Positions 8,234-16,359 of a stretch of DNA of 64,000 nt are shown here, piece after piece. Source of the DNA: Streptomyces sp. Act143 (GTDB lineage Bacteria; Actinomycetota; Actinomycetes; Streptomycetales; Streptomycetaceae). Under the pieces are notes generated by a model. That model was given only the letters and a program-made list of their open reading frames with translations. It was not told where the DNA came from and searched no databases. The stretch covers positions 7,145,514 to 7,209,513 of the forward strand of contig NZ_QFRX01000001.1 of the NCBI RefSeq assembly GCF_003143935.1, read 5' to 3'. The position numbers were made by a program, and so were the translations under genes. The stretch's first letter is position 1. Each line of letters starts with the position of its first letter.

Positions 8234-8916
8234 GCCGCCACCTCCTGCGGGACCGCGACCCCGTCGCTCAGCCGTATCTCGCGGTCCGCGTACGCCGCGA
8301 CCTGGTCGTCGTGGGTGATCAGCAGCACCGCCGTGCCCAGCTCGCCCGCCGTGTGGGCCAGGGCCGTCATCATCTGCTCGCTCGCCAGCGAGTCCAGCGC
8401 TCCCGTCGGCTCGTCCGCGAAGACCACCTTCGGGCCGGTGACCAGGGCCCGCGCCAGCGCGGTCCGCTGGGCCTGGCCGCCGCTCATCTCGCCGGGCCGC
8501 AGCGCCTCCTGCGCCAGCACGCCGAACCGCTCCAGCCACTCCTGGGCCCGCGCCCGGGCGTCCTTGCGGGCGGTGCCCGCGAGCATCAGCGGAAGGGCCA
8601 CGTTGTCGAGCGCCGTCAGCTCCGGGATCAGCTGCCCGAACTGGAACACCACCCCGAACTCCGTGCGCCGCAACTCGCTCAGCCGCTTCTCGGGCAGGGT
8701 GTGGAGCTGTTCGCCGGCATAGCTCACCGAGCCCCCGTCCGGGCGGACGATGCCCGCGAGGCAGTGCAGCAGCGTCGACTTCCCGCTGCCGCTGGCACCG
8801 GTCACGGCCAGGATCTCGCCGGCCCGCAGTTCGAGGGAGGCGCCGCGCAGGGCCTCGGTGCGGCCGTGCGCCTTCACGAGCTCGCGCGCCGCCAGGAGCG
8901 GCACTGTGGTGCTCAT
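8230..8916 (-). CDS. ABC transporter ATP-binding protein (LolD/MacB type)
   Basis: This 228-residue nucleotide-binding subunit is complete: Walker A GASGSGKST at 40-48, Q-loop in VVFQFGQLIPE, signature MSGGQAQR, Walker B VVFADEP with the TGALDS D-loop, and an H-loop in LLITHD. The ATG at 8914-8916 overlaps the stop of the padR gene by 4 nt (ATGA), and its own stop overlaps the permease start, so all three genes are translationally coupled. It powers the adjacent FtsX-type permease. Confidence 0.92.
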   Translation of the reverse strand: MSTTVPLLAARELVKAHGRTEALRGASLELRAGEILAVTGASGSGKSTLLHCLAGIVRPDGGSVSYAGEQLHTLPEKRLSELRRTEFGVVFQFGQLIPELTALDNVALPLMLAGTARKDARARAQEWLERFGVLAQEALRPGEMSGGQAQRTALARALVTGPKVVFADEPTGALDSLASEQMMTALAHTAGELGTAVLLITHDDQVAAYADREIRLSDGVAVPQEVAA

Positions 8917-9446
8917 GCTGTGTCGACCTCCGTGGTCAGAGTGGTCAGCCGGGCCGCCGTGGTGGTCATCCAACGGAGGTCGGCGTCAAGGTGGTTGAGG
9001 GCGTAGTCCGCCGAGAGCACGGTCGCGAGATCGGCGCCCTTGGCCGTCTTGACCTGTGTGAGCTCCCGCATCCGCGCCATGTGGGCGGTGCGCTGGGCGC
9101 GCAGGTAGGCGTCCGGGTCGCCGCCGGACAGGATCGAGACGACGACCTTGGCGAAGATCTCGTTGGTGACGAAGGGGGCGGGCGGGGTGATCTCCGCGGC
9201 CCACCGGGCGAGTTCACGCTCCCCGCCGGCCGTCGCGCGGTACGTCGTCCGCTCCGGCCCGCCGTCGGACTCGGTGGCGTCGACCTCGGCGAGACCGTCG
9301 CGGACCAGGCGTTGCAGGGTCGTGTAGACCTGCCCGTAGGCCAGTGGGCGGGCCTGCGGGAAACGTTCGTCATGGCGTCGCTTCAGGTCGTAGCCATGGC
9401 TCGGCCCCGAGGCGAGCAGCCCCAGCAGGATGTGGCGGGTGCTCAT
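8913..9446 (-). CDS. PadR-family transcriptional repressor
   Basis: This 177-residue regulator has the PadR N-terminal winged helix (STRHILLGLLASGPSHGYDL, then QVYTTLQRLVRDGLAEV) and a C-terminal helical region of the Vir_act_alpha_C type. The ATG at 9444-9446 is chosen because homology begins exactly at MSTRH; the open frame continues upstream without similarity. Its start codon lies 14 nt from a TACATGTA-centred palindrome, the usual kind of PadR operator, which implies autorepression of the whole operon until a toxic ligand is bound. The downstream ABC exporter is the obvious target. Confidence 0.88.
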   Translation of the reverse strand: MSTRHILLGLLASGPSHGYDLKRRHDERFPQARPLAYGQVYTTLQRLVRDGLAEVDATESDGGPERTTYRATAGGERELARWAAEITPPAPFVTNEIFAKVVVSILSGGDPDAYLRAQRTAHMARMRELTQVKTAKGADLATVLSADYALNHLDADLRWMTTTAARLTTLTTEVDTA

Positions 9447-9460
9447 GGCGATCATTATGC

Positions 9461-9480
9461 ACTCGATACATGTACTGAGT
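9461..9480. promoter_or_regulatory. Putative PadR operator
   Basis: The 20-bp site ACTC-N2-TACATGTA-N2-GAGT is symmetric at 16 of 20 positions and lies 15-34 nt upstream of the padR ATG. PadR proteins typically bind ATGT/ACAT palindromes of this type, and the position would block the operon promoter. Confidence 0.7.
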
Positions 9481-9647
9481 GAATAGTGGGGCGGGTGGGC
9501 CGAGTGGATCGCCATCGCTGGACGGATCGCAGAGCGGGCCGGAACATGACGAAAAGCACGTTCTTGCCCTCCGTACGTCTGCCGCCGCGACCGCTGGGTA
9601 GGGCTGCGATGACCCCTCACGCAGCCGCACACACCAAGGAGGCCCCC

Positions 9648-9854
9648 GTGGCCGCACCGACCCACCCCCCGCTCCCGGCCCTGTCCAAACCCGCCGACGC
9701 CCATCTGTGCGTCTTCAGCGCCGAGGGTGCCTGCGCCGAGACCCCGCTGACCAGCGAACCGCCCCTGCCCGACGCCGAGCCCCTGACCAGCGAGCCGCCG
9801 CTGGCCGACGCCGCCCCGCTGACCAGCGAGTCCGATGCCGATGCGGAGCTGTAG
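9648..9854 (+). CDS. Small 68-residue repeat peptide upstream of malQ, unknown function
   Basis: I do not recognise this protein. A GTG at 9648 has an AAGGAGG site at ideal distance, and the frame ends in TAG immediately before the malQ ATG (TAGATG), which suggests coupled translation. The C-terminal half has a 12-residue repeat, PLTSEPPLPDA / PLTSEPPLADA / PLTSES, encoded by a 36-bp DNA repeat at 9747, 9783 and 9819. Two cysteines flank SAEGA (HLCVFSAEGACAE). There is no signal peptide or membrane segment and the tail is acidic. An upstream ATG at 9610 would add 13 residues. It may be a small accessory protein or a translated leader for malQ. Confidence 0.5.
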   Translation: MAAPTHPPLPALSKPADAHLCVFSAEGACAETPLTSEPPLPDAEPLTSEPPLADAAPLTSESDADAEL

Positions 9855-11933
9855 ATGACCGCTGCCGAGCCCCCGTCCGAGGACCTCTCCCGGCTTGCCG
9901 GGCTGCACGGCGTCGCCACCTCCTACAGTCCCGCCCCGGGCCGCACGGTCACCGCCTCGGCCACCGCCGTCATCCGGGCCCTCACCGCCCTCGGCGTCGA
10001 CACCGCCGACCCCGCGGCGGCACTGGCCGCCCGTGAGCGCGAGCTGCGCGCACGGCTGCTGCCGCCGACCGTCGTGTGCTGGAGCGGCACCCCGTGCGCC
10101 GCCCTCGACGCCCTCCCTGACGGCACCCGGCTGCGCATCACGACCGAACAGGGCGAGACGCGCTCCACGGTCGAACAACTCCCGCCCGGACTGCACCGGT
10201 TGACCGCCACCGCACCGGACGGGCGAGTCGCCGAGGCCCACCTGGTCGCCGCCCCCGCCCGGCTCCCCACCCCCACCGGACGCTCGTACGGCCTGCTCGT
10301 CCAGCTCTACTCCCTGCTCTCCGGGCGCTCCTGGGGCATGGGCGACCTCGGCGACCTCGGCGAACTGACCGCCTGGGCCGGACGCGCGCTCGGCGCCGGA
10401 TTCGTGCAGGTCAACCCCTTGCACGCGGCCGTGCCCGGCGCCCCCACCGACCCCTCGCCCTACCGGCCCTCCTCCCGCCGCTTCCCCGACCCGGTCCACC
10501 TGCGCGTGGAGGACGTCGACGAGTACCCGTACGTCCCGGACCGCGACCGGCTCCGCGCCCTCTCCGAACGGGCCGCGCTGCTGCGCGAAGCGGTCCTGGA
10601 GAAAGGCGCGTTGATCGACCGGGACGCGGTGTGGGAACTCAAGGGCGAGGCGCTCCGGCTCGTCCACGAGGTGCCGCTCGGGCCCGGTCGGCGCGCCGCC
10701 TACGCCGACTTCCTCGCCCAGGAGGGCGAGGCGCTGGAGGACCACGCCACGTGGTGCGCGCTGGCGGAGGTGCACGGCTCGGAGTGGCGCCGCTGGCCGG
10801 CCGCGCTCCGCGATCCCCGCTCGGCCGAAACCGCCCGCGCCCGCGCCGAGTTGATGGACCGCGTCGACTTCTGGTCGCGGCTCGCCTGGCTCACCGACGC
10901 CCAACTGGCCGCCGCCCAGCGCGCGGCCCGCGACGCCGGGATGAGCGTCGGCGTCGTCCACGACCTCGCGGTCGGCGTCCACCCCGAGGGCGCCGACGCC
11001 TGGGCGCAGCAGGAGTACTTCGCCGCCGGGATGTCGGTGGGCGCCCCGCCGGACGCCTTCAACGCCCGCGGCCAGGACTGGGGGCTGCCGCCCTGGCGCC
11101 CCGACCGCCTCGCCGAGTCGGGGTACGCGCCGTACCGGCGGCTGCTGCGCGCGCTGTTCCGGTACGCCGGCGCCCTGCGCATCGACCACGTCATGGGCCT
11201 GTTCCGGCTCTGGTGGGTCCCGCAGGGGCTGCCGCCGACCGAGGGCACCTACGTCCGCTACGACGCCGAGGCCATGCTCGCCGTGCTGGTGCTGGAGGCG
11301 TCACGGGCCGGGGCGATGGTCATCGGCGAGGACCTCGGCACGGTCGAGCCCGGCGTACGCGAGACGCTCCGCGAGCGCGGGGTGCTGGGCACGTCGGTGC
11401 TGTGGTTCGAGCGGGACTGGGAGGGCGACGGCCGTCCGCTGCCGCCCGAGCGCTGGCGGGCCGACTGCCTCGCCACCGCCACGACCCACGACCTGCCGTC
11501 CACGGCCGCCCGGCTCACTGGTGAGCACGTCGAACTCCGGCACCGGCTGGGGCTGTTGACGCGGGGGCTGGCCGAGGAGCGGGCCGAGGCCGCCGCCGAC
11601 ACGGGGGAGTGGCTGGAGGTGCTGGCACGGCTGGGGCTGCTGCACGGTACGGGCGGTGGGCACGGTGCGTCGACCGAGGAGGCCGAGGTGCAGGCCGTGC
11701 ACCGGTTCCTGCTGCGGACGCCCGCACGGCTGGTGGGGGTGTGGCTGCCGGACGCGGTCGGGGACCGGCGGCCGCAGAATCTGCCCGGGACGTGGGACCA
11801 GTACCCGAACTGGCGGTTGCCGATCGCGGACGCGGAGGGGCGGGCGGTGACGTTGGAGGAGCTGGCGGGGGAGCCCCGCTTGCATGCGTTGGTGGAGGTG
11901 CTGCGGGGGAGAGGCGTGGACGGGGGCGGGTGA
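9855..11933 (+). CDS. malQ: 4-alpha-glucanotransferase (amylomaltase)
   Basis: This 692-residue cytoplasmic GH77 enzyme transfers maltosyl and longer glucan units between alpha-1,4-glucans, releasing glucose in maltodextrin and glycogen metabolism. All catalytic regions are visible: nucleophile D444 in LRIDHVMGLFRLWW, general acid E492 in VIGEDLGTV, and transition-state stabiliser D546 in TTHDLPS; NARGQDWGLPPW and DQYPNWRLP are diagnostic for MalQ. The N-terminal 130 residues form the extra domain usual in actinobacterial MalQ, which makes it longer than the roughly 500-residue thermophile enzymes. The ATG directly follows the stop of the small upstream peptide gene. Confidence 0.95.
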   Translation: MTAAEPPSEDLSRLAGLHGVATSYSPAPGRTVTASATAVIRALTALGVDTADPAAALAARERELRARLLPPTVVCWSGTPCAALDALPDGTRLRITTEQGETRSTVEQLPPGLHRLTATAPDGRVAEAHLVAAPARLPTPTGRSYGLLVQLYSLLSGRSWGMGDLGDLGELTAWAGRALGAGFVQVNPLHAAVPGAPTDPSPYRPSSRRFPDPVHLRVEDVDEYPYVPDRDRLRALSERAALLREAVLEKGALIDRDAVWELKGEALRLVHEVPLGPGRRAAYADFLAQEGEALEDHATWCALAEVHGSEWRRWPAALRDPRSAETARARAELMDRVDFWSRLAWLTDAQLAAAQRAARDAGMSVGVVHDLAVGVHPEGADAWAQQEYFAAGMSVGAPPDAFNARGQDWGLPPWRPDRLAESGYAPYRRLLRALFRYAGALRIDHVMGLFRLWWVPQGLPPTEGTYVRYDAEAMLAVLVLEASRAGAMVIGEDLGTVEPGVRETLRERGVLGTSVLWFERDWEGDGRPLPPERWRADCLATATTHDLPSTAARLTGEHVELRHRLGLLTRGLAEERAEAAADTGEWLEVLARLGLLHGTGGGHGASTEEAEVQAVHRFLLRTPARLVGVWLPDAVGDRRPQNLPGTWDQYPNWRLPIADAEGRAVTLEELAGEPRLHALVEVLRGRGVDGGG

Positions 11934-12079
11934 GCGGGGGCGGGCGGGTGCCGGACGGTGGGGCGGGAGGTGGCGCCGGCCCGGGGCCGTGCCGGACCGG
12001 ACCGGGCGGATGGACGGACGGCTGCCTCATACGCACCCCCGGGCGCGCGGGCTCGATCCGCGTTAGATACTTTGGCACC

Positions 12080-12355
12080 GTGGACAAGAAGAACGCCCTG
12101 CGCGCCGGTGCTCTGGCTGCCGGTACGACGCTGATGATGCTGCTCATGACGTCTCCCGCGCTCGCGCTCACCCGGGACGACGGTGACGACCCCGGCTCCG
12201 GTCTGAGCGTCATCGACACGCTGGGTCTCTTCGTCGCGGCCCCGCTCGTGATCTTCGGGGTCATCGCCGGCCTCGTGCTGGTCCTGGACCGGTCGAAGCC
12301 GGAGCAGCGGGTGGCCGTGCCCAAGACCGAGGCGAAGGCCAAGGCCAACGCCTGA
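12080..12355 (+). CDS. Small membrane protein, unknown function
   Basis: This 91-residue protein has an N-terminal signal-like segment (ALAAGTTLMMLLMTSPALAL, about residues 12-31), a short Asp-rich extracellular loop (TRDDGDDPGSG), one transmembrane helix (about 44-67) and a basic Lys/Ala-rich cytoplasmic tail ending AKAKANA. The GTG at 12080 lacks a ribosome-binding site, but TTAGATA sits about 10 nt upstream in -10 position, so the message may be leaderless. Proteins of this form are conserved beside malQ in Streptomyces; no function is established. Confidence 0.7.
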   Translation: MDKKNALRAGALAAGTTLMMLLMTSPALALTRDDGDDPGSGLSVIDTLGLFVAAPLVIFGVIAGLVLVLDRSKPEQRVAVPKTEAKAKANA

Positions 12356-12403
12356 CCGAGCCCGGGGCCGAGGTTGCGGCTCCGCGGCTCACCGCACGTT
12401 TCC

Positions 12404-12467
12404 CGAGGGCGCCGGCCCCGTCGTACGTACGCGCATCCGCCGTACGTGGGCGAGGCCGGCGCCCTCG
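12404..12467. terminator. Bidirectional nested hairpin between convergent genes
   Basis: A perfect 14-bp stem (12404-12417 with 12454-12467) encloses a second 7-bp stem, ACGTACG paired with CGTACGT (12425-12431 with 12441-12447). It sits between the stops of the small membrane protein and the TetR gene and can terminate both. Confidence 0.6.
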
Positions 12468-12475
12468 GTGTGTGC

Positions 12476-13072
12476 TCAGGAGGTTGAGGGGCTGGGTGCC
12501 GTGAGGTACCGCTGCACCGTCGGCCCCAGCCACGCCACGATCTCGTCGGGGTGCAGCGCCACCACCGGCGGAATCCGCAGCACGTACCGGGTGAGCGCCA
12601 GCCCCAGCAGTTGCGAGGACGTCAGCGCCGCCCGCGCCGGGACCTGCTCGGGATCGGGGCACACCTGACGGGCCACCGGCAGCAACTGGTCCCGGAAGAT
12701 GCCCTGCATGCGCTCGGCCCCGTCCTGGTTGGTGGCGCCGACCCGGAGCAGGGCGGTGAGGACCTCGTCGTCCTCCCACATGTCCAGGAAGTGCCGTACC
12801 AGGACCTCGCCGACGTCCTGCGGGGACAGCCCGCCGATGTCCGGCAGCCGCAGGTCGACGGCGACGGCCGCCGCGAACAGGCCCTCCTTGTTGCCGTAGT
12901 AGCGCATCACCATCGACGGGTCGATCTGCGCGTCCTTGGCGATGGCGCGGATGGTGGCCCGCTCGTACCCGTCGGTGGCGAACCGCTCCCGGGCCGCGGC
13001 GAGGATCGCGTCGCGGGTCGCCTCGGAGCGGCGGGGGCGGGGGCGGGGGTTCGTGGTAGGGGTGCCGGTCAT
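12476..13072 (-). CDS. TetR-family transcriptional regulator
   Basis: This 198-residue repressor has the TetR N-terminal DNA-binding domain (ATRDAILAAARERFATDGYE followed by RATIRAIAKDAQIDPSMVMR, about residues 17-62) and a C-terminal ligand domain of the TetR_C type with RYVLRIPPV near the end. The ATG at 13070-13072 (TGTPTTNPRPRPRRSEATRD) is chosen by homology; the frame continues upstream only through repeat DNA. It is divergent from a FAD monooxygenase, and the 184-nt gap holds a 14-bp-periodic repeat array whose units are likely binding sites. The monooxygenase is the probable regulated gene. Confidence 0.88.
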   Translation of the reverse strand: MTGTPTTNPRPRPRRSEATRDAILAAARERFATDGYERATIRAIAKDAQIDPSMVMRYYGNKEGLFAAAVAVDLRLPDIGGLSPQDVGEVLVRHFLDMWEDDEVLTALLRVGATNQDGAERMQGIFRDQLLPVARQVCPDPEQVPARAALTSSQLLGLALTRYVLRIPPVVALHPDEIVAWLGPTVQRYLTAPSPSTS

Positions 13073-13082
13073 GCCCGCAAGC

Positions 13083-13246
13083 GTATGCCAACGCATGTTT
13101 GCCAACAAGTGTTGACTTCGTTGTGCGTCCGCATCTACTCTCGTCAACGAGCGTTGGCAAACAATCGTTTGCATACGATCGTTGGCATACGGGCGTTGGC
13201 AAACAGACGTTGGCAATCAAGTGTCGGCGGACAGGCGCCGGCAACA
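13083..13246. repeat. 14-bp periodic operator-like repeat array between tetR and monooxygenase
   Basis: Seven units of consensus CGTTGGCAWAC plus 3 nt occur in exact 14-bp register at 13152, 13166, 13180, 13194, 13208, 13222 and 13236; the last two are degenerate and the final one runs into the monooxygenase ribosome-binding site. Two more units in inverted orientation start at 13083 and 13097, also 14 bp apart, next to the tetR start. The two clusters face each other across a 44-bp gap that includes CAACAAGTGTTG. The layout fits a multi-site operator for the divergent TetR protein. Confidence 0.85.
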
Positions 13247-13256
13247 GGAGGCCCCC

Positions 13257-14747
13257 ATGAACGGCACCGGCACTGGCATCGGCACTGGTACGGGTACCGG
13301 CACCCACCGCACCACGCACCCCGTGATCGTCGTCGGCTCCGGCCCCACCGGCCTGCTCCTGGCCGGCGACCTGGCCACCGCCGGTGTCCCGGTCGTCCTG
13401 GTCGAGAAGCGCCCGCACAAGATCAGCAACCTCTCCCGGGCCTTCGGCGTCCACGCCCGCACCCTGGAGCAGCTCGACGCCCGCGGCCTCGCCGACGACC
13501 TGCTGGCCACCGGCGACACCATCACCGGCCTGCGCCTCTTCGGCCGGCTCTCGCTCGATCTGGGCACGCTGGAGTCCCGCTTCCCGTTCCTGCTCATCAC
13601 CCCGCAGTACGAGGTCGAGCGGCTGCTGGAGCGGCGGGCGCGGCAGGCCGGGGTGGAGTTCCGGTACGAGAGCGAGGTCGTCGGGCTGCGGCAGGACGAC
13701 GCCGGCGTCGATCTCGACGTACGCGGTCCGGACGGGGTGACCGCCACGCTCCGCGCGGACTACGTCGTCGGCACCGACGGCCACCACAGCGCCGTGCGCC
13801 GGGCGATCGGGGTGGACTTCCCCGGGGTCGCCGTCATCAAGTCCCTCTTCCTGGCCGACGTCCGGCTCGCCGAGAAGCCCGAGGGGGTGCTCACCGTCAA
13901 CGGGGCGGACGACGCCTTCGCGATGATCGCCTCCTTCGGCGACGGCTGGTACCGGGTGATGGGCTGGAACCGGCGGCACGAGGTGGCCGACGACGCCCCG
14001 CTCGACCTGGACGAGATCAAGGAGGTCACGCGCCGCGCCCTGGGCACCGACTACGGCATGCACGACGCCCGCTGGCTGTCCCGCTTCCACAGCGACGAGC
14101 GCCAGGCGCCGCGCTACCGGGTCGGCCGGGTCTTCCTCGCCGGGGACGCCGCGCACATCCACTCCCCGGCCGGTGGCCAGGGCATGAACACGGGTCTCCA
14201 GGACGCGGCCAACCTCGGCTGGAAGCTGGCGGCGGCCGTCCAGGGCCGGGCCTCCGAGGGGCTCCTCGACAGCTACGAGGCCGAGCGGCACCCGGTCGGC
14301 AAGGCGGTGCTGCGCAGCAGCGGCGGGCTGGTCCGGCTGGCCCGCGCGCAGAACCCCGCGCTGCGTCTCGTGCGGGGCCTGGTGGCGGCCTTCGTCAACG
14401 CGGCCCCGCCGGTGCAGCGCAAGGCGCTCGGCCAGGTCTCCGGCATCGGCTACCACTACCCGGCCCCGCGCGGCGCCCACCGCCTCACCGGCACCCGCGT
14501 CCCCGACGTCGCGCTGCGCGGCGGCGGCCGCCTCTACGAGGCCCTGCGCGGCGGCCGGTTCGTGCTGATCACCCCGGAGGCCCACGACGGACGGGGCGCC
14601 CGCGAGGACCTGCTGACCGTGGACCGCTGGGCGAGCGACCGCCGTACGACCGTGTTGGTGCGGCCCGACGGATACGTGGCCTGGGCGGCGGACGCCGCGG
14701 ATGCCGCGCAGATCGAGGCGGCGCTCGCCGCCCACGTGGGGGGCTGA
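13257..14747 (+). CDS. FAD-dependent aromatic monooxygenase (PHBH class)
   Basis: This 496-residue flavoprotein hydroxylases aromatic or polyketide-like substrates using NAD(P)H and oxygen. It has the Rossmann motif GSGPTG at 27-32, the DG motif in YVVGTDGHHSAVRRAIG (about 173-190) and the second FAD motif FLAGDAAHIHSPAGGQGMN with D297. The last 100 residues resemble the thioredoxin-like C-terminal domain of polyketide hydroxylases. The N terminus is a Gly/Thr repeat (residues 3-16) from a DNA microsatellite. A GGAGG site precedes the ATG. No polyketide synthase is nearby, so detoxification or resistance under TetR control is more likely than biosynthesis. Confidence 0.87.
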   Translation: MNGTGTGIGTGTGTGTHRTTHPVIVVGSGPTGLLLAGDLATAGVPVVLVEKRPHKISNLSRAFGVHARTLEQLDARGLADDLLATGDTITGLRLFGRLSLDLGTLESRFPFLLITPQYEVERLLERRARQAGVEFRYESEVVGLRQDDAGVDLDVRGPDGVTATLRADYVVGTDGHHSAVRRAIGVDFPGVAVIKSLFLADVRLAEKPEGVLTVNGADDAFAMIASFGDGWYRVMGWNRRHEVADDAPLDLDEIKEVTRRALGTDYGMHDARWLSRFHSDERQAPRYRVGRVFLAGDAAHIHSPAGGQGMNTGLQDAANLGWKLAAAVQGRASEGLLDSYEAERHPVGKAVLRSSGGLVRLARAQNPALRLVRGLVAAFVNAAPPVQRKALGQVSGIGYHYPAPRGAHRLTGTRVPDVALRGGGRLYEALRGGRFVLITPEAHDGRGAREDLLTVDRWASDRRTTVLVRPDGYVAWAADAADAAQIEAALAAHVGG

Positions 14748-14761
14748 GGGGCCGCGGGCCG

Positions 14762-15277
14762 CTATGCCTGGTGGCCCGCCCCTTCCGTACCCGCCAGCAA
14801 CTCCCGCAACAGGTCGGCCAGTCGGTCGGCCTGTTCGTCGTCCAGGGCGGACAGGGCCGCCGCCTCGGCGTCCAGGCCGGCGCCCACCGCCTCGTCGACG
14901 GTCGTCAACCCCTTGTCGGTCAGGGTCACTTGGAGGCCGCGGCGGTCGTGGGGGTCGGGGGAGCGGCGGATCAGGCCGGCGCGTTCCAGCTTGTCCAGGC
15001 GGCCGGTCATGCCGCCGGTGGTGAGCATCAGGGTGCCCGAGAGCTGGCGCGGGGAGAGGGTGTAGGGCTCACCGGACCGGCGCAGCGTGGCCAGGACGTC
15101 GAACTCGCCGCGGGCCAGGCCGTGGGGGGCGTAGGCCCGTTCCATGCGGTCGCCCATGGCGCGGGAGAGGCGGAAGATCCGCCCGAAGACCTCCATCGCC
15201 TTGGTGTCGAGGTCGGGCCGGACGGCCGCCCACTGGTCGACGATCGCGTCGACGGGGTCCTTGCGCGGTGCACTCAT
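14762..15277 (-). CDS. MarR-family transcriptional regulator
   Basis: This 171-residue regulator has the MarR winged helix: GEFDVLATLRRSG, then LSPRQLSGTLMLTTGGMTGR as recognition helix region and RRSPDPHDRRGLQVTLT as the wing (about residues 55-115). The ATG at 15275-15277 is chosen by homology start (SAPRKDPVDAIVDQW). It is divergent from an EamA exporter, with a perfect 18-bp palindrome between them, and convergent with the monooxygenase (14-nt gap). It probably represses itself and the exporter and releases on binding a phenolic or drug-like ligand. Confidence 0.9.
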   Translation of the reverse strand: MSAPRKDPVDAIVDQWAAVRPDLDTKAMEVFGRIFRLSRAMGDRMERAYAPHGLARGEFDVLATLRRSGEPYTLSPRQLSGTLMLTTGGMTGRLDKLERAGLIRRSPDPHDRRGLQVTLTDKGLTTVDEAVGAGLDAEAAALSALDDEQADRLADLLRELLAGTEGAGHQA

Positions 15278-15332
15278 GCGGAGAGTATCCGCCCGGTTCC
15301 GGTCGCCCGCAAGAAAGTGGATTGACAGTAAG

Positions 15333-15350
15333 TAGCTTAGCGCTAAGCTA
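15333..15350. promoter_or_regulatory. Perfect MarR-type operator
   Basis: TAGCTTAGCGCTAAGCTA is a perfect 18-bp palindrome in the marR/eamA divergent gap. A TTGACA hexamer at 15322-15327 places the palindrome over the spacer and -10 region of a rightward promoter, the classic position for steric repression. Confidence 0.8.
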
Positions 15351-15384
15351 ATGACTACCAAGTGACCTTCAGAAGGGTGCCGTC

Positions 15385-16326
15385 GTGAACCGCGCCGCGA
15401 CCGTCCTGCTCACCGCCCTCGCCCCCGTCTCCTGGGGCACCACCTACGCCGTCACCACCGAGTTCCTGCCGGCCGACCGCCCCCTGTTCACCGGACTCAT
15501 GCGCGCCCTGCCCGCCGGCCTGGTCCTGCTCGCCCTCGCCCGGGTGCTGCCGCGCGGCATCTGGTGGGGGAAGGCCGCCGTGCTCGGCGCGCTGAACATC
15601 GGGGCCTTCTTCCCGCTGCTGTTCCTGTCGGCGTACCGGCTGCCGGGCGGGATGGCGGCGGTCGTCGGGTCCGTCGGGCCGCTGTTCGTGGTGGGGCTGT
15701 CGGCGCTGCTGCTGGGGGAGCGCTCCACGACCCGGAGCGTGCTCACCGGCGTCGTGGCGGCCTTCGGCGTCAGCCTGGTCGTGCTGAAGGCGGCCGGGGC
15801 CCTCGACCCCGTCGGTGTGCTGGCGGCCCTCGCCGCCACCGCCTCCATGTCCACCGGCACCGTGCTCACCAAGCGCTGGGGCCGCCCCGACGGCGTCGGT
15901 CCGCTGGCGCTCACCGCCTGGCAGCTGACCGCGGGCGGGCTGCTCATCGCGCCCCTCGCCTTCCTCGTCGAGGGCGCCCCGCCCGCGCTCGACGGACCGG
16001 CGATCGGCGGCTACCTCTACCTCGCGCTCGCCAATACGGCCGTCGCCTACTGGCTGTGGTTCCGCGGCATCGGCCGCCTCACCGCCACCCAGGTCACCTT
16101 CCTCGGCCCGCTCTCCCCGCTGACCGCCGCGGTCGTCGGCTGGGCGGCCCTCGGACAGGCGCTCACGCCGCTCCAGCTCGCCGGGATGGGGCTGGCGTTC
16201 GGGGCGACGGTGGCCGGACAGCTCCGGCAGCGGACCCCCGCCGTGCCCGCCCGATCGTTCAGTTCTGCTGAAAAGAACGCCCGGAAAGATGCGACGGGCG
16301 TGACAGGTCCGGCGCTGCGACGGTAG
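15385..16326 (+). CDS. EamA-family (DMT superfamily) exporter
   Basis: This 313-residue membrane protein has about ten hydrophobic helices in two EamA halves. The first contains PVSWGTTYAVTTEFLP and SVGPLFVVGLSALLLGER; the second contains NTAVAYWLWFRGIGRLTATQ and FLGPLSPLTAAVVGW. This is the pattern of RhaT/YdcZ-like metabolite or drug exporters. The GTG at 15385 follows AGAAGG. The C-terminal 35 residues are hydrophilic. Regulation by the divergent MarR protein is implied by the palindrome in the shared promoter region. Substrate unknown. Confidence 0.88.
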   Translation: MNRAATVLLTALAPVSWGTTYAVTTEFLPADRPLFTGLMRALPAGLVLLALARVLPRGIWWGKAAVLGALNIGAFFPLLFLSAYRLPGGMAAVVGSVGPLFVVGLSALLLGERSTTRSVLTGVVAAFGVSLVVLKAAGALDPVGVLAALAATASMSTGTVLTKRWGRPDGVGPLALTAWQLTAGGLLIAPLAFLVEGAPPALDGPAIGGYLYLALANTAVAYWLWFRGIGRLTATQVTFLGPLSPLTAAVVGWAALGQALTPLQLAGMGLAFGATVAGQLRQRTPAVPARSFSSAEKNARKDATGVTGPALRR

Positions 16327-16359
16327 ATCCTCGTCACCTCCCGTGCCCCGCACGACAGC

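Noticed and set aside
13083..13246. CRISPR array
   Set aside because: Units are 11 bp with 3-bp gaps, without unique spacers of 30-40 bp, and no cas gene is present.
12476..14747. Part of a polyketide biosynthetic cluster because of the FAD monooxygenase
   Set aside because: No synthase, cyclase or other tailoring gene lies within 10 kb on either side.
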